Source: Campylobacterota bacterium
GTDB lineage: Bacteria; Campylobacterota; Campylobacteria; Campylobacterales; Sulfurimonadaceae
DNA length: 64,000 nucleotides
Assembly (NCBI GenBank): GCA_040752835.1
Contig: JBFMGG010000005.1
Span: 1 to 64,000, forward strand
Direction of reading: 5' to 3'
Positions 32,563 through 41,407 of this stretch are shown one piece after another (position 1 is the stretch's first letter; every line of letters starts with the position of its first letter). A model generated the notes under the pieces. That model saw only the letters and a program-made list of their open reading frames with translations. It had not been told where the DNA came from and ran no database searches. Made by a program: the position numbers and the translations under genes.

Positions 32563-33021
32563 TCAATACGCGGTGCGGTCGGGTTTGTCGCTCCATCGCA
32601 AAAAGAGCCGGGCCGCTTCGGGCGAATCGACCGGCCGGAGGTCGAGTGCGGAGGCGGGGTTGGCCAGCGCATCGTAAAAACGGGCGTCGTCAAACCCCGC
32701 ACGCGCGGCGTCTTCCGTCGACGCGCCGTAGTAGACGGTTCGGATCCGCGCCCACAGGATCGCCCCCAGGCACATCGGGCAGGGGTAGCAGGAGGTGTAG
32801 AGGACGCAGTCGGAGAGATCAAATGTCCCCAGCGCTTGGGAAGCGCGCCGGATGGCGAGCATTTCGGCATGGGCGGTGGGATCGTTCGCGGCGAGCACTT
32901 CGTTATGTGCCGAAGCGATGGGAATCCCGTCTTTGACGATGAGGGCTCCGAAAGGGCCGCCCTCGCCCTGTTCCATCCCGCGTGCGGCTTCTTCGACCGC
33001 GAGTCTCATCCACCGCTCCAC
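32563..33021 (-). CDS. nucleoside/guanine deaminase family protein
   Basis: 152 residues of the cytidine-deaminase fold: zinc ligands HAE (in DPTAHAEMLAIR) and PCPMC (in TSCYPCPMCLGAI), with GGPFGALIVKDG as in B. subtilis guanine deaminase GuaD. It probably deaminates guanine or a related purine. GTG 33021 with AGGAA 5 nt upstream is favoured because the family starts ~9 residues before the first helix; ATG 33009 is the alternative. Confidence 0.82.
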   Translation of the reverse strand: MERWMRLAVEEAARGMEQGEGGPFGALIVKDGIPIASAHNEVLAANDPTAHAEMLAIRRASQALGTFDLSDCVLYTSCYPCPMCLGAILWARIRTVYYGASTEDAARAGFDDARFYDALANPASALDLRPVDSPEAARLFLRWSDKPDRTAY

Positions 33022-33029
33022 GGTCGTTC

Positions 33030-33791
33030 CTAACGGCTTTTCGCGACGCAGGAAGGGGCGAGCAGCTCGGGGCGGTATTCGAAGTGCATCGTGTCGTAGT
33101 GGTACCACCGCCCTCCCCAGATAAAGCCGTGCTTTTCGAAAATCCTCACAATCGAGAGGGGCATCGTATTTTTGTACCCGATTTTGGCCGTTTCGGCTGA
33201 CGCCTCGTCTTTCCAGTACTGGGTCGCGGCGGGTGCAAGGTCGATGGCGATCCCGAAGCTGTGCATCGAAAGGCGGTCGGTATCCTTGATGACGCGGTAG
33301 CAGTAGGTGGCCGCCCCTTCGGCCCAGACGCGCTCTTTTTTCGGGAGCTTGGCGATCTCCTGGCCGATGGCGTAGAGCTTTCGGTCCACCCCCCCGATCC
33401 GGCTCACCTGAAGTTTCGTTTTCCCTTTGAGCGTCGGCCATTCGACGGTGACGAGATTCTTTTCGATCTCTTTTCGGTCTTTGCCGTAAAGCGCCTGGAA
33501 AAAGGGTTGATACCGCAACCGTCCCGGATCGAAGAGGTAGGGGGGCGGCGTTTCGCTCCCCCCTGCATCGTAACGCTGCTCAAGCTGCGTCGAGAGGTCG
33601 GCGTTGTTGATTTTTTCGTCCCAGGTTCCTTTGGGGCTATCGGTGCGGAAGGGATAAACCGTACCGTTTTTGAGGATCAGCTCTTTATCGTTCGCCGAAG
33701 CGACCAGGCCGGGGTAGCCTTCGACGTAACACTGCGGATTTCCCCACGCCAAAACGCCCAGCAGCGTCCCAAAAATCCAAATCGTCCGCAT
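33030..33791 (-). CDS. exported M15-family peptidase (cell-wall D,D- or L,D-type)
   Basis: 253 residues with a signal peptide (MRTIWIFGTLLGVLAWG). The zinc-site pattern of M15 peptidases is present: SMHSFGIAIDLAP (His and Asp) and HYDTMHFEYRPEL (His). The family trims peptidoglycan stem peptides. ATG 33791 has AGGAG 5 nt upstream; the in-frame GTG at 33797 overlaps that site. It runs into the deaminase gene with an 8-nt gap. Confidence 0.82.
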   Translation of the reverse strand: MRTIWIFGTLLGVLAWGNPQCYVEGYPGLVASANDKELILKNGTVYPFRTDSPKGTWDEKINNADLSTQLEQRYDAGGSETPPPYLFDPGRLRYQPFFQALYGKDRKEIEKNLVTVEWPTLKGKTKLQVSRIGGVDRKLYAIGQEIAKLPKKERVWAEGAATYCYRVIKDTDRLSMHSFGIAIDLAPAATQYWKDEASAETAKIGYKNTMPLSIVRIFEKHGFIWGGRWYHYDTMHFEYRPELLAPSCVAKSR

Positions 33792-33818
33792 CTGCACTCC
33801 TCGTTTGATTCCCTTATT

Positions 33819-35183
33819 TTAGCGAATGAGGACCAAAACGTTCTCATGCTTGGCGCGAATTTTCAGCCATGCTTCGATGTCCCGGCGCTCTTTTGCGGAG
33901 AGTCTGCCCGCCGCCCGAAGGTTGAGCAGTAAAACGGTCGAACTCCGGTTCTCGTCGAGGGCGGAGGGATCGTAGCTTTTCGAGAGGATCGCTTCGCGTA
34001 TTTTGGGGAAGAGGGTTTTGAGCTCGGCGGGGACCGACTGAAAGAGGGCGTTTTCTTCGTCGTGTCGGCGCAGCTGTTCTTTGAGGGCCTGGATCTCTTT
34101 GTTCTGCGATTGGAGGGCGACCTGACTGTTTTGGTAGAGGTCAGTGATGATTCCCGTTTTGAGTTTCGAGAGATCGATGCTCTGGCCGTTGGTGTTTTGG
34201 TAGACGTTGAGCGAGGCTTTCCCCAACCCTTCGCGTTCCATCCCTTCGCGGAGTTCCTGGAGCTTGTTTTGCGGGACGTATTCCCCGATGAGGAACACCT
34301 TGATCTCCCGGGTTTTCGGATCGATTTTTACCTGTGCGACGTTCGTGGTTTTAAAATTGAACGCCTGGGCGACGAACTGGGAAGCGCGGGCCTTGAACAC
34401 CTCTTCGCCGACGAGGCGGTACGCCAGGTATGAACTGGGTAGCAAGGTGATGAGGACGGCGGCGGCGATATAACGCTGCGCCCGCACCGCCAGAGCGGGA
34501 TCGACGTATTTTTTTTCCGCCACGTTGAAGGCCCGGACGACGATGAACGACGCCAGGGCGATAAAGACGAAATTGATCGTGTAGAGGTAAAACGCTCCGA
34601 AGAAAAACTCCCAGTTGCCGCTTGAGAGGCCGAACCCCGCGGTACACAGGGGCGGCATCAGGGCGGTCGCGATCGCGACGCCGGGGATGACGTTGGATTT
34701 TTCTTTGCGGGTGATGGCGACGATTCCCGCCAGCCCCCCGAACAACCCGATCAGAACGTCCCACGCCGTGGGGGTGGTGCGGGCCAGCAATTCCGAATGG
34801 GCGGTATCGAGCGGCGAGATCAGGAAGTAGAGGGTGGAGGTGAGCAACCCCACCATCGTGGCGAAACTGAGGCTGACAAAGGAGCGGCGCAGCAGCGAGA
34901 AGTCGTTGATCCCGGCACCGTATCCGATCCCCATGATCGGTCCCATCAACGGGGAGATGAGCATCGCCCCGATGATGACGGCGGTGGAATTGACGTTGAG
35001 CCCGATCGAAGCGACGAAAATAGCGAACATCAAAATCCACAGGGTCGCCCCCCGCATCTCGACTTCGCTGCGGATCCGCTCGTCGATCACTTCGTCATCG
35101 GCCATATCCTGAGTGATACTGAGCCGTTCTTTGAGGATGCTTTTGAGGTTGATCCATGTACGATGCTCGGTAGCGGTATCCAT
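33819..35183 (-). CDS. DUF389 (TIGR00341-type) membrane protein
   Basis: 454 residues. The first ~240 carry six hydrophobic helices with DUF389 signatures: NSTAVIIGAMLISPLMGPIMG, GLAGIVAITRKEKSNVIPGVAIATALMPPLC. The C-terminal part is soluble, with a beta-rich domain (VAQVKIDPKTREIKVFLIGE) and a coiled-coil-like segment. The function is unknown. ATG 35183 (MDTATEH) has AAGGA 6 nt upstream and is chosen over a longer frame without one. Confidence 0.83.
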   Translation of the reverse strand: MDTATEHRTWINLKSILKERLSITQDMADDEVIDERIRSEVEMRGATLWILMFAIFVASIGLNVNSTAVIIGAMLISPLMGPIMGIGYGAGINDFSLLRRSFVSLSFATMVGLLTSTLYFLISPLDTAHSELLARTTPTAWDVLIGLFGGLAGIVAITRKEKSNVIPGVAIATALMPPLCTAGFGLSSGNWEFFFGAFYLYTINFVFIALASFIVVRAFNVAEKKYVDPALAVRAQRYIAAAVLITLLPSSYLAYRLVGEEVFKARASQFVAQAFNFKTTNVAQVKIDPKTREIKVFLIGEYVPQNKLQELREGMEREGLGKASLNVYQNTNGQSIDLSKLKTGIITDLYQNSQVALQSQNKEIQALKEQLRRHDEENALFQSVPAELKTLFPKIREAILSKSYDPSALDENRSSTVLLLNLRAAGRLSAKERRDIEAWLKIRAKHENVLVLIR

Positions 35184-35285
35184 GTTGCGTCCTTGTGTGC
35201 TTTCGGGGCCAATTATAGCCAACTATTCACAATCGCTTCACATCGGTTTGCGAAGATGACACCATCTTGAATACAGGAGCTTTCG

Positions 35286-35600
35286 ATGAAACCTCTTTTT
35301 GTCCTCGCCGCGGCGATCACCGCCGCCGCATTGATTTCGACGGCCGCACAGGCGGACGGGCGTCGCCACCATGTCCTGCGCCCTGCGCATCACGGAGTGC
35401 ACCACCACGGCGCCGGCTGGGCCGTTCCGATCGTGATCGGAGGGGTGATCGCCTATCGCCTCTCCGATGCCGCGCACCCGGTGCAGCGCGATGCGCGAAT
35501 CGTACGGGTGGAGGAGCGTTATGGCCCCCTCTACGAAGAGCGCTGGGAATATTTCGGCGATTGCGACTGCAAACGCCGGGTGCTGGTCAAAATACGGTAG
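35286..35600 (+). CDS. small exported His-rich protein
   Basis: 104 residues with a signal peptide (AAAITAAALISTAAQA). The mature start is rich in His (RRHHVLRPAHHGVHHHG), followed by a hydrophobic stretch (AVPIVIGGVIAYRL) and two cysteines (GDCDCKRR). Possible metal binding. AGGAG precedes ATG 35286. No family recognised; it resembles many short, uncharacterised exported proteins with a central helix. Confidence 0.6.
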   Translation: MKPLFVLAAAITAAALISTAAQADGRRHHVLRPAHHGVHHHGAGWAVPIVIGGVIAYRLSDAAHPVQRDARIVRVEERYGPLYEERWEYFGDCDCKRRVLVKIR

Positions 35601-35602
35601 TT

Positions 35603-35634
35603 TTAGCGGGTTTGTAACCGGCAAACGGTATAAT
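35603..35634 (+). promoter_or_regulatory. promoter of the CBS-GGDEF genes with TTAGC/GTAAC half-sites
   Basis: TTAGC (35603-35607), 6 nt, GTAAC (35614-35618), 10 nt, -10 box TATAAT (35629-35634). The spacer CGGCAAACGG is nearly identical to that of the chemosensory-operon promoter at 44186-44195 (CGACAAACGG). Confidence 0.6.
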
Positions 35635-35660
35635 TCTCTTTTCTAAAGAAAGGGGATGGA

Positions 35661-36992
35661 ATGTTTTTTCCGAGTCTGGGACTGATCGCGACGACGAACG
35701 TCATTACCGTCGACATCAAGGAGAGCGTTCAGACGGCACTGAACCGGATGCACGAACACAATCACCGGAGCGTCATCGTCGTGGACGGCCCCCAGCACTT
35801 CATCCTCGCCTCGAAAGACATTATCCGCCTCCGTTTGGAGGGGATCGGGTTTGATACCCCTCTTTTCCGGGTCCTTTTGCGCCCACTGCCCCTGATCAGC
35901 CGCGAAAGCAACATCGTCAACGCCCTGAACCTCACCAACGAGCAGGATGAGCACATTTGCGTCTGTAACGAGGACGGGAGCCTCTATGGTCTCGTGACCA
36001 ACAGCGACATCATCAGCAGCGTCGATCCGCAGATCGTGCTCGATTCCCTCCAGATCGGAACCTTGCTGGACAAAAAATACGGTTACAAAAGTTTCGCCCC
36101 CGATACGCCGGTCATCAAGGTGCTGGAGTATCTCAAAGACGCCCCGAACGACTGCGTCATCATTCAAAAAGACGATCTTCCCGTAGGCATTCTCACTTCG
36201 AAGGACGTGTTGCGCCTGATCGAAAAAGAGGATCTGCATACGCTCCCCGTCGAAGCGGAGATGTCCTCACCGGTCTTTACACTGGGGACCCGCGCATCGA
36301 TCAACGACGGGCTGGAGTTTCTGAAAAGAAACCATTTCAAGCGGATCGTCGTCACGGACGATTCGGGGGTGGTCGCAGGAGTCGTCAACCAGCAGGACCT
36401 GATCGCCCGCACGTATCTGAAGTGGTCGCAGCTTATGCGGGACCATTTCAAGCAGTTCGAGGAGCTGACGCAGGTGCTTCAGCACAAAAACCTCCAGCTC
36501 TCAAAACTGGCGACGAAAGACGCGTTGACCGAAGTGCACAACCGCCATATGTTCACGGAACTGTTTGCCAAAGAGGTGATCAACCTCAAACGCGACGGCG
36601 CGAAACTGGTGCTGATGATGATCGATCTGGATTATTTCAAGCGGATCAACGACACCTACGGCCACAATGCCGGCGACGAAACCCTCAGGACGTTTGCGCG
36701 GACCGTGTTGACGTGTATCCGCGAAAGCGACATTTTCGCCCGGTGGGGAGGCGAGGAGTTCGTCCTCCTCCTGCACGGCGCGTCGGGAAAGGAGGCGTAC
36801 GACATCGGCGAAAAAATCCGCAAAAAGGTCGAAGCGACTTTTTTTGAACAGGCGGGGCAGCTGACCTGCAGCATCGGTGCGGCGGAAGTGTTTGCCGACG
36901 ACACGATCGAAAAGGCCGTCCATCGCGCCGACAGTGCCCTGTATGCGGCCAAAGATCGGGGACGGAACATGACCGTCGTCCATGAGGGGTGA
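35661..36992 (+). CDS. four-CBS-domain diguanylate cyclase (CBS-GGDEF)
   Basis: 443 residues. Four CBS motifs in two pairs (~8-60, 68-122, 135-190, 198-252), then a short helix and a GGDEF domain (~290-440) with active motif GGEEF in RWGGEEFVLLL, so it should make c-di-GMP. CBS pairs bind adenyl nucleotides, so the enzyme may read energy charge. No membrane segment. AAGGGG precedes ATG. The stop is 3 nt before the next gene. Confidence 0.88.
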   Translation: MFFPSLGLIATTNVITVDIKESVQTALNRMHEHNHRSVIVVDGPQHFILASKDIIRLRLEGIGFDTPLFRVLLRPLPLISRESNIVNALNLTNEQDEHICVCNEDGSLYGLVTNSDIISSVDPQIVLDSLQIGTLLDKKYGYKSFAPDTPVIKVLEYLKDAPNDCVIIQKDDLPVGILTSKDVLRLIEKEDLHTLPVEAEMSSPVFTLGTRASINDGLEFLKRNHFKRIVVTDDSGVVAGVVNQQDLIARTYLKWSQLMRDHFKQFEELTQVLQHKNLQLSKLATKDALTEVHNRHMFTELFAKEVINLKRDGAKLVLMMIDLDYFKRINDTYGHNAGDETLRTFARTVLTCIRESDIFARWGGEEFVLLLHGASGKEAYDIGEKIRKKVEATFFEQAGQLTCSIGAAEVFADDTIEKAVHRADSALYAAKDRGRNMTVVHEG

Positions 36993-36995
36993 GCC

Positions 36996-39900
36996 GTGAA
37001 GAATATACCTCTGGGTTCTTTGCTGGGACCGAAAAACGTATCGCTGCGGACCGACCGCTCGATTGCCGAAGCGCTTAGGATAATGTCCGAAAGGGCGATC
37101 AGCTCGGTCGTCGTGACCGATGCGTCCGACCATCCGGCCGGGATTTTCACCGAACACGACGCGTTGCACGTGGTCGCCGATTCCCTGAACCCCGAGACCC
37201 CCCTTGGCGAGGTGATGACGCCCGAGCCTTATTGCCTCGAGGAGTCGGTACAGCTGCACGACGCGTATCAGCTCATGGAGGAAAAAGGGTTTCGCCATCT
37301 CGTCGTCGTGGACGGATCGGGACGGTTCAGGGGGGTCGTGAGCGAAGGAGATTTTATCCGTCACCTCGGGTTTGAACACCTGACGAAACAAAAGCGGGTC
37401 GCCGAAGCGATGAGCGATTCACCGCTCATCATCACTCCGGGGATGCCCCTTGCCGAGGCTGCGGCACTGATGCACGAGCGGCGGTGCGATTACGCGATCG
37501 TCCTCGAGGGGGGACGCCCCGGCGGGATCGTTACCGAGCGCGATATCGCCCACCATTACGCCCACGGCGAAACCGCCGGCGACGAACGGGTCGATTTGCT
37601 GCTTCGCCCGGACGTTTGCACCGTCGACAAAAACATTTCGCTGCAGGAAGCGGCACTCTTGATGGAGCGTCACGGGGTTCATCAGCTCATCGTGGTCGAT
37701 TCGCACGGGGCGCTGGAGGGGCTGGTCAGCCGCCACGACGTCCTGCATGCCATGCACGGCGCCTATTTCGAATTTCTGATCCGTACAATCGAGCGCAAAA
37801 GTGCCGCCATTGCACGGATCAACGAGCGTAAACGGGAATTACGGAGCGAAAAGGAGGAGATCGAAAAAAGTACCCTCAAGCTCCGCAAATTGTTCGAGAC
37901 CCTTCCCGATGGCGTCGTTCTGATCGACGGTCGGACGATGCAGGCGGTCGAGTTCAACCGTTCGGCGTACGAACAGCTCGGGTATAGCGCCGAGGAGTTC
38001 GCCGCATTGCGGGTGAGTGATTACGAAGCGATCGAGACCCCCGAAGAGACGCGTCGGCGCGTCGAGAAGATCGAACGCGAGGGGAAAGACGCGTTCGAGA
38101 CGCAGCACCGGACCAAAGAGGGGATGATACTGGATGTCTGGGTGAACGTCGTGCTGGTGGACCTGGGGGGCGTTCCCCACATGATGGCGCTTTACCGCGA
38201 CATCACCGAAAAAAAGCGGACCGAACGGGAGATCGACCGCGTTCAGGCGCTTGCGCGCATCGGGACGCTGGAATGGGACATCGTCAAAGACGAGATGTCC
38301 GGAAGCGAAGAGAGCAGCCGGATTTTCGGCATCTCTTTCGAGGAGAGACCTTCGGTACACGCGTTGCTCGCCTCGGTCGTCGACGAGGACCGGGAGCGGG
38401 TGACGCAGGAGCTGTATTCGGCCCTCAAAGAGGGAACCTACAACGCGATGTGCCGGATTGCCGTCGCGGGGGGGATGATCCGGTGGGTGGAGACGAACGC
38501 CGAATTCATTTACGACGAGAGCGGAAACCCGATCAAGGGGGTGGGGATCGTGCAGGACCTGACCGAGCGGGTCCTTGCCGAAGAGGCGCTGCGCCGCAAA
38601 GACGCCGATCTCAGTACCGCCCAGGCGTTGGCCCACATCGGAAGCTGGCGGCTTGACGTCGGGCGCGATCTGCTCGAATGGTCCGAAGAGACGTACCGCA
38701 TCTTCGGCATCTCGAAAGGGGTGCCGCTCAACTACGACGTTTTTCTGTCGGTCATCCACCCCGAGGACCGTGAAAAGGTCGATTACGCGTGGCGTGCCGC
38801 GCTGCAGGGGGCGCCGTATGAAATCGAACATCGCATCGTGGTGGACGGCGAGATCAAATGGGTCCGCGAAAATGCGCAGCTCGAAACCGACCGGGAAGGG
38901 AATCTGATCGCGGGGGTCGGAACGGTGCAGCTTATCACCGAGCGAAAACTCTACGAAGAGCGGCTTGAAACCCTTGCCAACTATGACCCGCTGACGGGGC
39001 TGGCGAACCGCGCGCTGCTGATGTCGCACCTGCAAAACGCCATCGAACAGGCCAGACGTTCCAAGAGCGAGATCGCCCTGATCATGTTCGATCTCGACCG
39101 CTTCAAGGATATCAACGACAGCTATGGCCACAGCGCGGGGGATGAACTGCTGCGCCACGTCGCCCGGCTGTTTACGTCACGGCTGCGCGAGGGGGACATG
39201 ATCGCCCGCCTCGGAGGGGACGAATTCGCCGTCGTCCTCGAAAACCTTTCCCATCCCGAGGACGCCGGGCGGCTGGCCGAAGAGATGATCGGGATGCTCG
39301 GGATCGATTACAAACTCTCCGGCGGCGCACTGATCCATGTCGGCGCCAGTGCGGGGATCGCCCTTTTCCCGCATCACGGGGATGACGCGTTCACCCTCTT
39401 GCAGCATGCCGATGCGGCATTGTACAAATCCAAAGCCGAAGGGCGGGGGACCTATTACTATTACACCGACGAACTCACCGCTTCGGCGCGCAAACGGATC
39501 GAATGCGAGAGTTACCTGCGCCGCGCCATCGCCAACAACGAATTCGAACTGTACTATCAGCCGCAGGTCCATCTGGGGACGGGCCGGATCGTCGGGGCCG
39601 AGGCGCTGATCCGCTGGAACGATCCCCACCGCGGGATCATCTCTCCCGACCAGTTCATCCCGATCGCGGAAGAGACGGGGCTGATCCGCGAAATCGGCGA
39701 ATGGGTGCTGGGCGAAGTGTGCGCACAGGGGAAAGCGTGGCTGGACAAAGGGCACCGCATCACGCTGGCACTCAACCTCTCGGCCCACCAGGTTCGCTAC
39801 CAGAACATCGTCGTTCTCGTCGAAGAGGCACTGAGAAAAACCGGCTACGACCCCAAACGACTCGAACTGGAACTGACCGAGAGTACGCTGATGGAGCGTC

Positions 39901-40250
39901 AGGAGGAGGCAGTGGCGATGCTCCATGCGCTCCGCGCGCACGGCATACGCCTCGCGATCGACGATTTCGGGACGGGCTATTCGTCGCTCTCGTACCTCAA
40001 GCGGTTTCCGATCGACGTTCTGAAAATCGACAAAAGTTTCGTCGACGATCTCCCCTACGACCCCGACGATATGGCCATCGTCACCGCCATCGTGGCGATG
40101 GGCCAGGCGCTCGGATTTCAGGTATTGGCCGAGGGGTGCGAACGCGAAGAGCAGATTGCTTTCTTGAAAGAGAAAGGGTGTACGCTCTATCAAGGGTATT
40201 ACAAAAGCCCGCCGCTGAAGGCGCCGGAGTTCGAAAAGCTGTTATTTTAG
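36996..40250 (+). CDS. four-CBS, triple-PAS, GGDEF-EAL c-di-GMP enzyme
   Basis: 1084 residues from GTG 36996 (GAGGGG upstream). Domains: four CBS motifs (~1-255), a helix, three PAS domains (~285-405, 410-530, 535-655), GGDEF (~660-825, intact RLGGDEFAVVL), and EAL (~830-1084) with EALIRW, ELTEST, DDFGTGYSSL and KIDKSFV motifs, so phosphodiesterase activity is expected; which activity dominates is unknown. No membrane helix. Together with the preceding cyclase it may form an energy-sensing c-di-GMP make/break pair. Confidence 0.88.
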   Translation: MKNIPLGSLLGPKNVSLRTDRSIAEALRIMSERAISSVVVTDASDHPAGIFTEHDALHVVADSLNPETPLGEVMTPEPYCLEESVQLHDAYQLMEEKGFRHLVVVDGSGRFRGVVSEGDFIRHLGFEHLTKQKRVAEAMSDSPLIITPGMPLAEAAALMHERRCDYAIVLEGGRPGGIVTERDIAHHYAHGETAGDERVDLLLRPDVCTVDKNISLQEAALLMERHGVHQLIVVDSHGALEGLVSRHDVLHAMHGAYFEFLIRTIERKSAAIARINERKRELRSEKEEIEKSTLKLRKLFETLPDGVVLIDGRTMQAVEFNRSAYEQLGYSAEEFAALRVSDYEAIETPEETRRRVEKIEREGKDAFETQHRTKEGMILDVWVNVVLVDLGGVPHMMALYRDITEKKRTEREIDRVQALARIGTLEWDIVKDEMSGSEESSRIFGISFEERPSVHALLASVVDEDRERVTQELYSALKEGTYNAMCRIAVAGGMIRWVETNAEFIYDESGNPIKGVGIVQDLTERVLAEEALRRKDADLSTAQALAHIGSWRLDVGRDLLEWSEETYRIFGISKGVPLNYDVFLSVIHPEDREKVDYAWRAALQGAPYEIEHRIVVDGEIKWVRENAQLETDREGNLIAGVGTVQLITERKLYEERLETLANYDPLTGLANRALLMSHLQNAIEQARRSKSEIALIMFDLDRFKDINDSYGHSAGDELLRHVARLFTSRLREGDMIARLGGDEFAVVLENLSHPEDAGRLAEEMIGMLGIDYKLSGGALIHVGASAGIALFPHHGDDAFTLLQHADAALYKSKAEGRGTYYYYTDELTASARKRIECESYLRRAIANNEFELYYQPQVHLGTGRIVGAEALIRWNDPHRGIISPDQFIPIAEETGLIREIGEWVLGEVCAQGKAWLDKGHRITLALNLSAHQVRYQNIVVLVEEALRKTGYDPKRLELELTESTLMERQEEAVAMLHALRAHGIRLAIDDFGTGYSSLSYLKRFPIDVLKIDKSFVDDLPYDPDDMAIVTAIVAMGQALGFQVLAEGCEREEQIAFLKEKGCTLYQGYYKSPPLKAPEFEKLLF

Positions 40251-40529
40251 GGTATCGACGTAATCGGCGACCGCTTTGAGGTCTGCGTCGGAGAGATCGG
40301 CAATCGAGGCCTGCATCGTCGCTTTCTGTTCCCATCCGAAGGTCCCTTTTTTGTAGCCGTCCAATTTGGCGAAGGTCCCTTTGGAGCCGGCGATCGGTTT
40401 CCCAGAAACCGAAACGTCTTTACCGTCCCCGCCGTGGCACTCGGCGCATTTGGCGCCGTAAATTTTCATCCCCTGGGACGCCGACAAAACGGCTCCCCCC
40501 ATCAGCAACGCGACAATGATCCGGTTCAC
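40242..40529 (-). CDS. small periplasmic cytochrome c
   Basis: 95 residues with signal peptide (MNRIIVALLMGGAVLSAS). One heme site CAECH and, at the C-terminus, a typical class I helix (LSDADLKAVADYVDTLK); the Met ligand is probably in KATMQASIADL. An electron shuttle for the periplasmic enzymes or oxidases in this genome. It overlaps the 3' end of the convergent EAL gene by 9 nt. An AAGGAG-like site lies upstream. Confidence 0.85.
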   Translation of the reverse strand: MNRIIVALLMGGAVLSASQGMKIYGAKCAECHGGDGKDVSVSGKPIAGSKGTFAKLDGYKKGTFGWEQKATMQASIADLSDADLKAVADYVDTLK

Positions 40530-40564
40530 ATTCTCTCCTTCTTTCGGCTAAATAACCTATTCTA

Positions 40565-41341
40565 TCACAATTTTTGGGCCATTTCGGTCAGCCCCATGAC
40601 GATTTCGAATGCGATCAGAACGATGATGATCCATTCGAGGAATTCGCTTTTTTTGTGGTTGATGATGTCCATGACGAGCATAACGTCCTCCTTGATCTGC
40701 GAGAGTTTCGAGAGAGCCGTTTCGTGGCGGTCGTAGAGTTCGAGGATGAAGGCGATGCGGGTGTAGAGCGCTTCGGCCTCTTCGTTGTCCCAGAGTATGT
40801 TGGGCTTGTCGAGCAGGAGGAGGTTGCTGACCATGTCGTGCCGGGTGAGGGCGAGCCGTTTGGCGAACTGCATCAGGCGGCTTCGCCGGGTGAACGAATA
40901 GGTATGGATCGATTCGACGATCCTGCGGCTCTGGGTGAAGAGGGCGTTGAGCCTTTTTTCGTATTTCTCCAGCCCGACGCTCTGCGAAACGGCCAGGGCG
41001 ATAACGTTGAGATTGAGGGTCGAAATTTCACGCAGGCGGATCGCCTCGTTGTCAACGCGAAACGGCTCGGAGAGGGCAGGGTCGATGTGAATCGGGTAGT
41101 CCTGGGTGAGGAACTCTTCGTGGTCCTCCATCGAGATCCCCAGAACGGCCAGCGCGTCGAGGAGGGTTTTTTTCTCCTCGGCGATGAGGGTCAGGACGCC
41201 AAAGGGGGCCAGCACCACGTGCAGCGCGTCGTTGCGGCCATAATAACCGTTTTCGATCCCGCGGCTCATGGTGATGTCGAGGGCGTATTCGAGCATCGAC
41301 GTGCTGAGGGGGCGGTTGAGATAAAGCGAAAGGAGATTCAT
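40565..41341 (-). CDS. RMD1/DUF155-like membrane-anchored protein
   Basis: 258 residues, cytosolic helical domain with a single C-terminal membrane helix (FLEWIIIVLIAFEIVMGLTE). The arrangement VSQSVGLEKYEKRL ... TRHDMVSNLLLLDKPNILWDN ... EALYTRIAFILELYDR matches the RMD1/Sif2 (DUF155) family, which is better known from eukaryotes. Role unknown. ATG 41341 is taken because the in-frame TTG at 41344 lies closer to the AAGGG ribosome site. Confidence 0.75.
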   Translation of the reverse strand: MNLLSLYLNRPLSTSMLEYALDITMSRGIENGYYGRNDALHVVLAPFGVLTLIAEEKKTLLDALAVLGISMEDHEEFLTQDYPIHIDPALSEPFRVDNEAIRLREISTLNLNVIALAVSQSVGLEKYEKRLNALFTQSRRIVESIHTYSFTRRSRLMQFAKRLALTRHDMVSNLLLLDKPNILWDNEEAEALYTRIAFILELYDRHETALSKLSQIKEDVMLVMDIINHKKSEFLEWIIIVLIAFEIVMGLTEMAQKL

Positions 41342-41407
41342 CAAGGACCCTTTAACCGAAATTTAGCCACCTTTATTGTATCATCTCCGTATTACAATGA
41401 GGTGAGT

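Noticed and set aside
40574-41407. Long N-terminal extension in frame with the OmpA-domain protein
   Set aside because: It is antisense to the RMD1-like gene; a signal peptide and ribosome site mark ATG 41408 as the true start.
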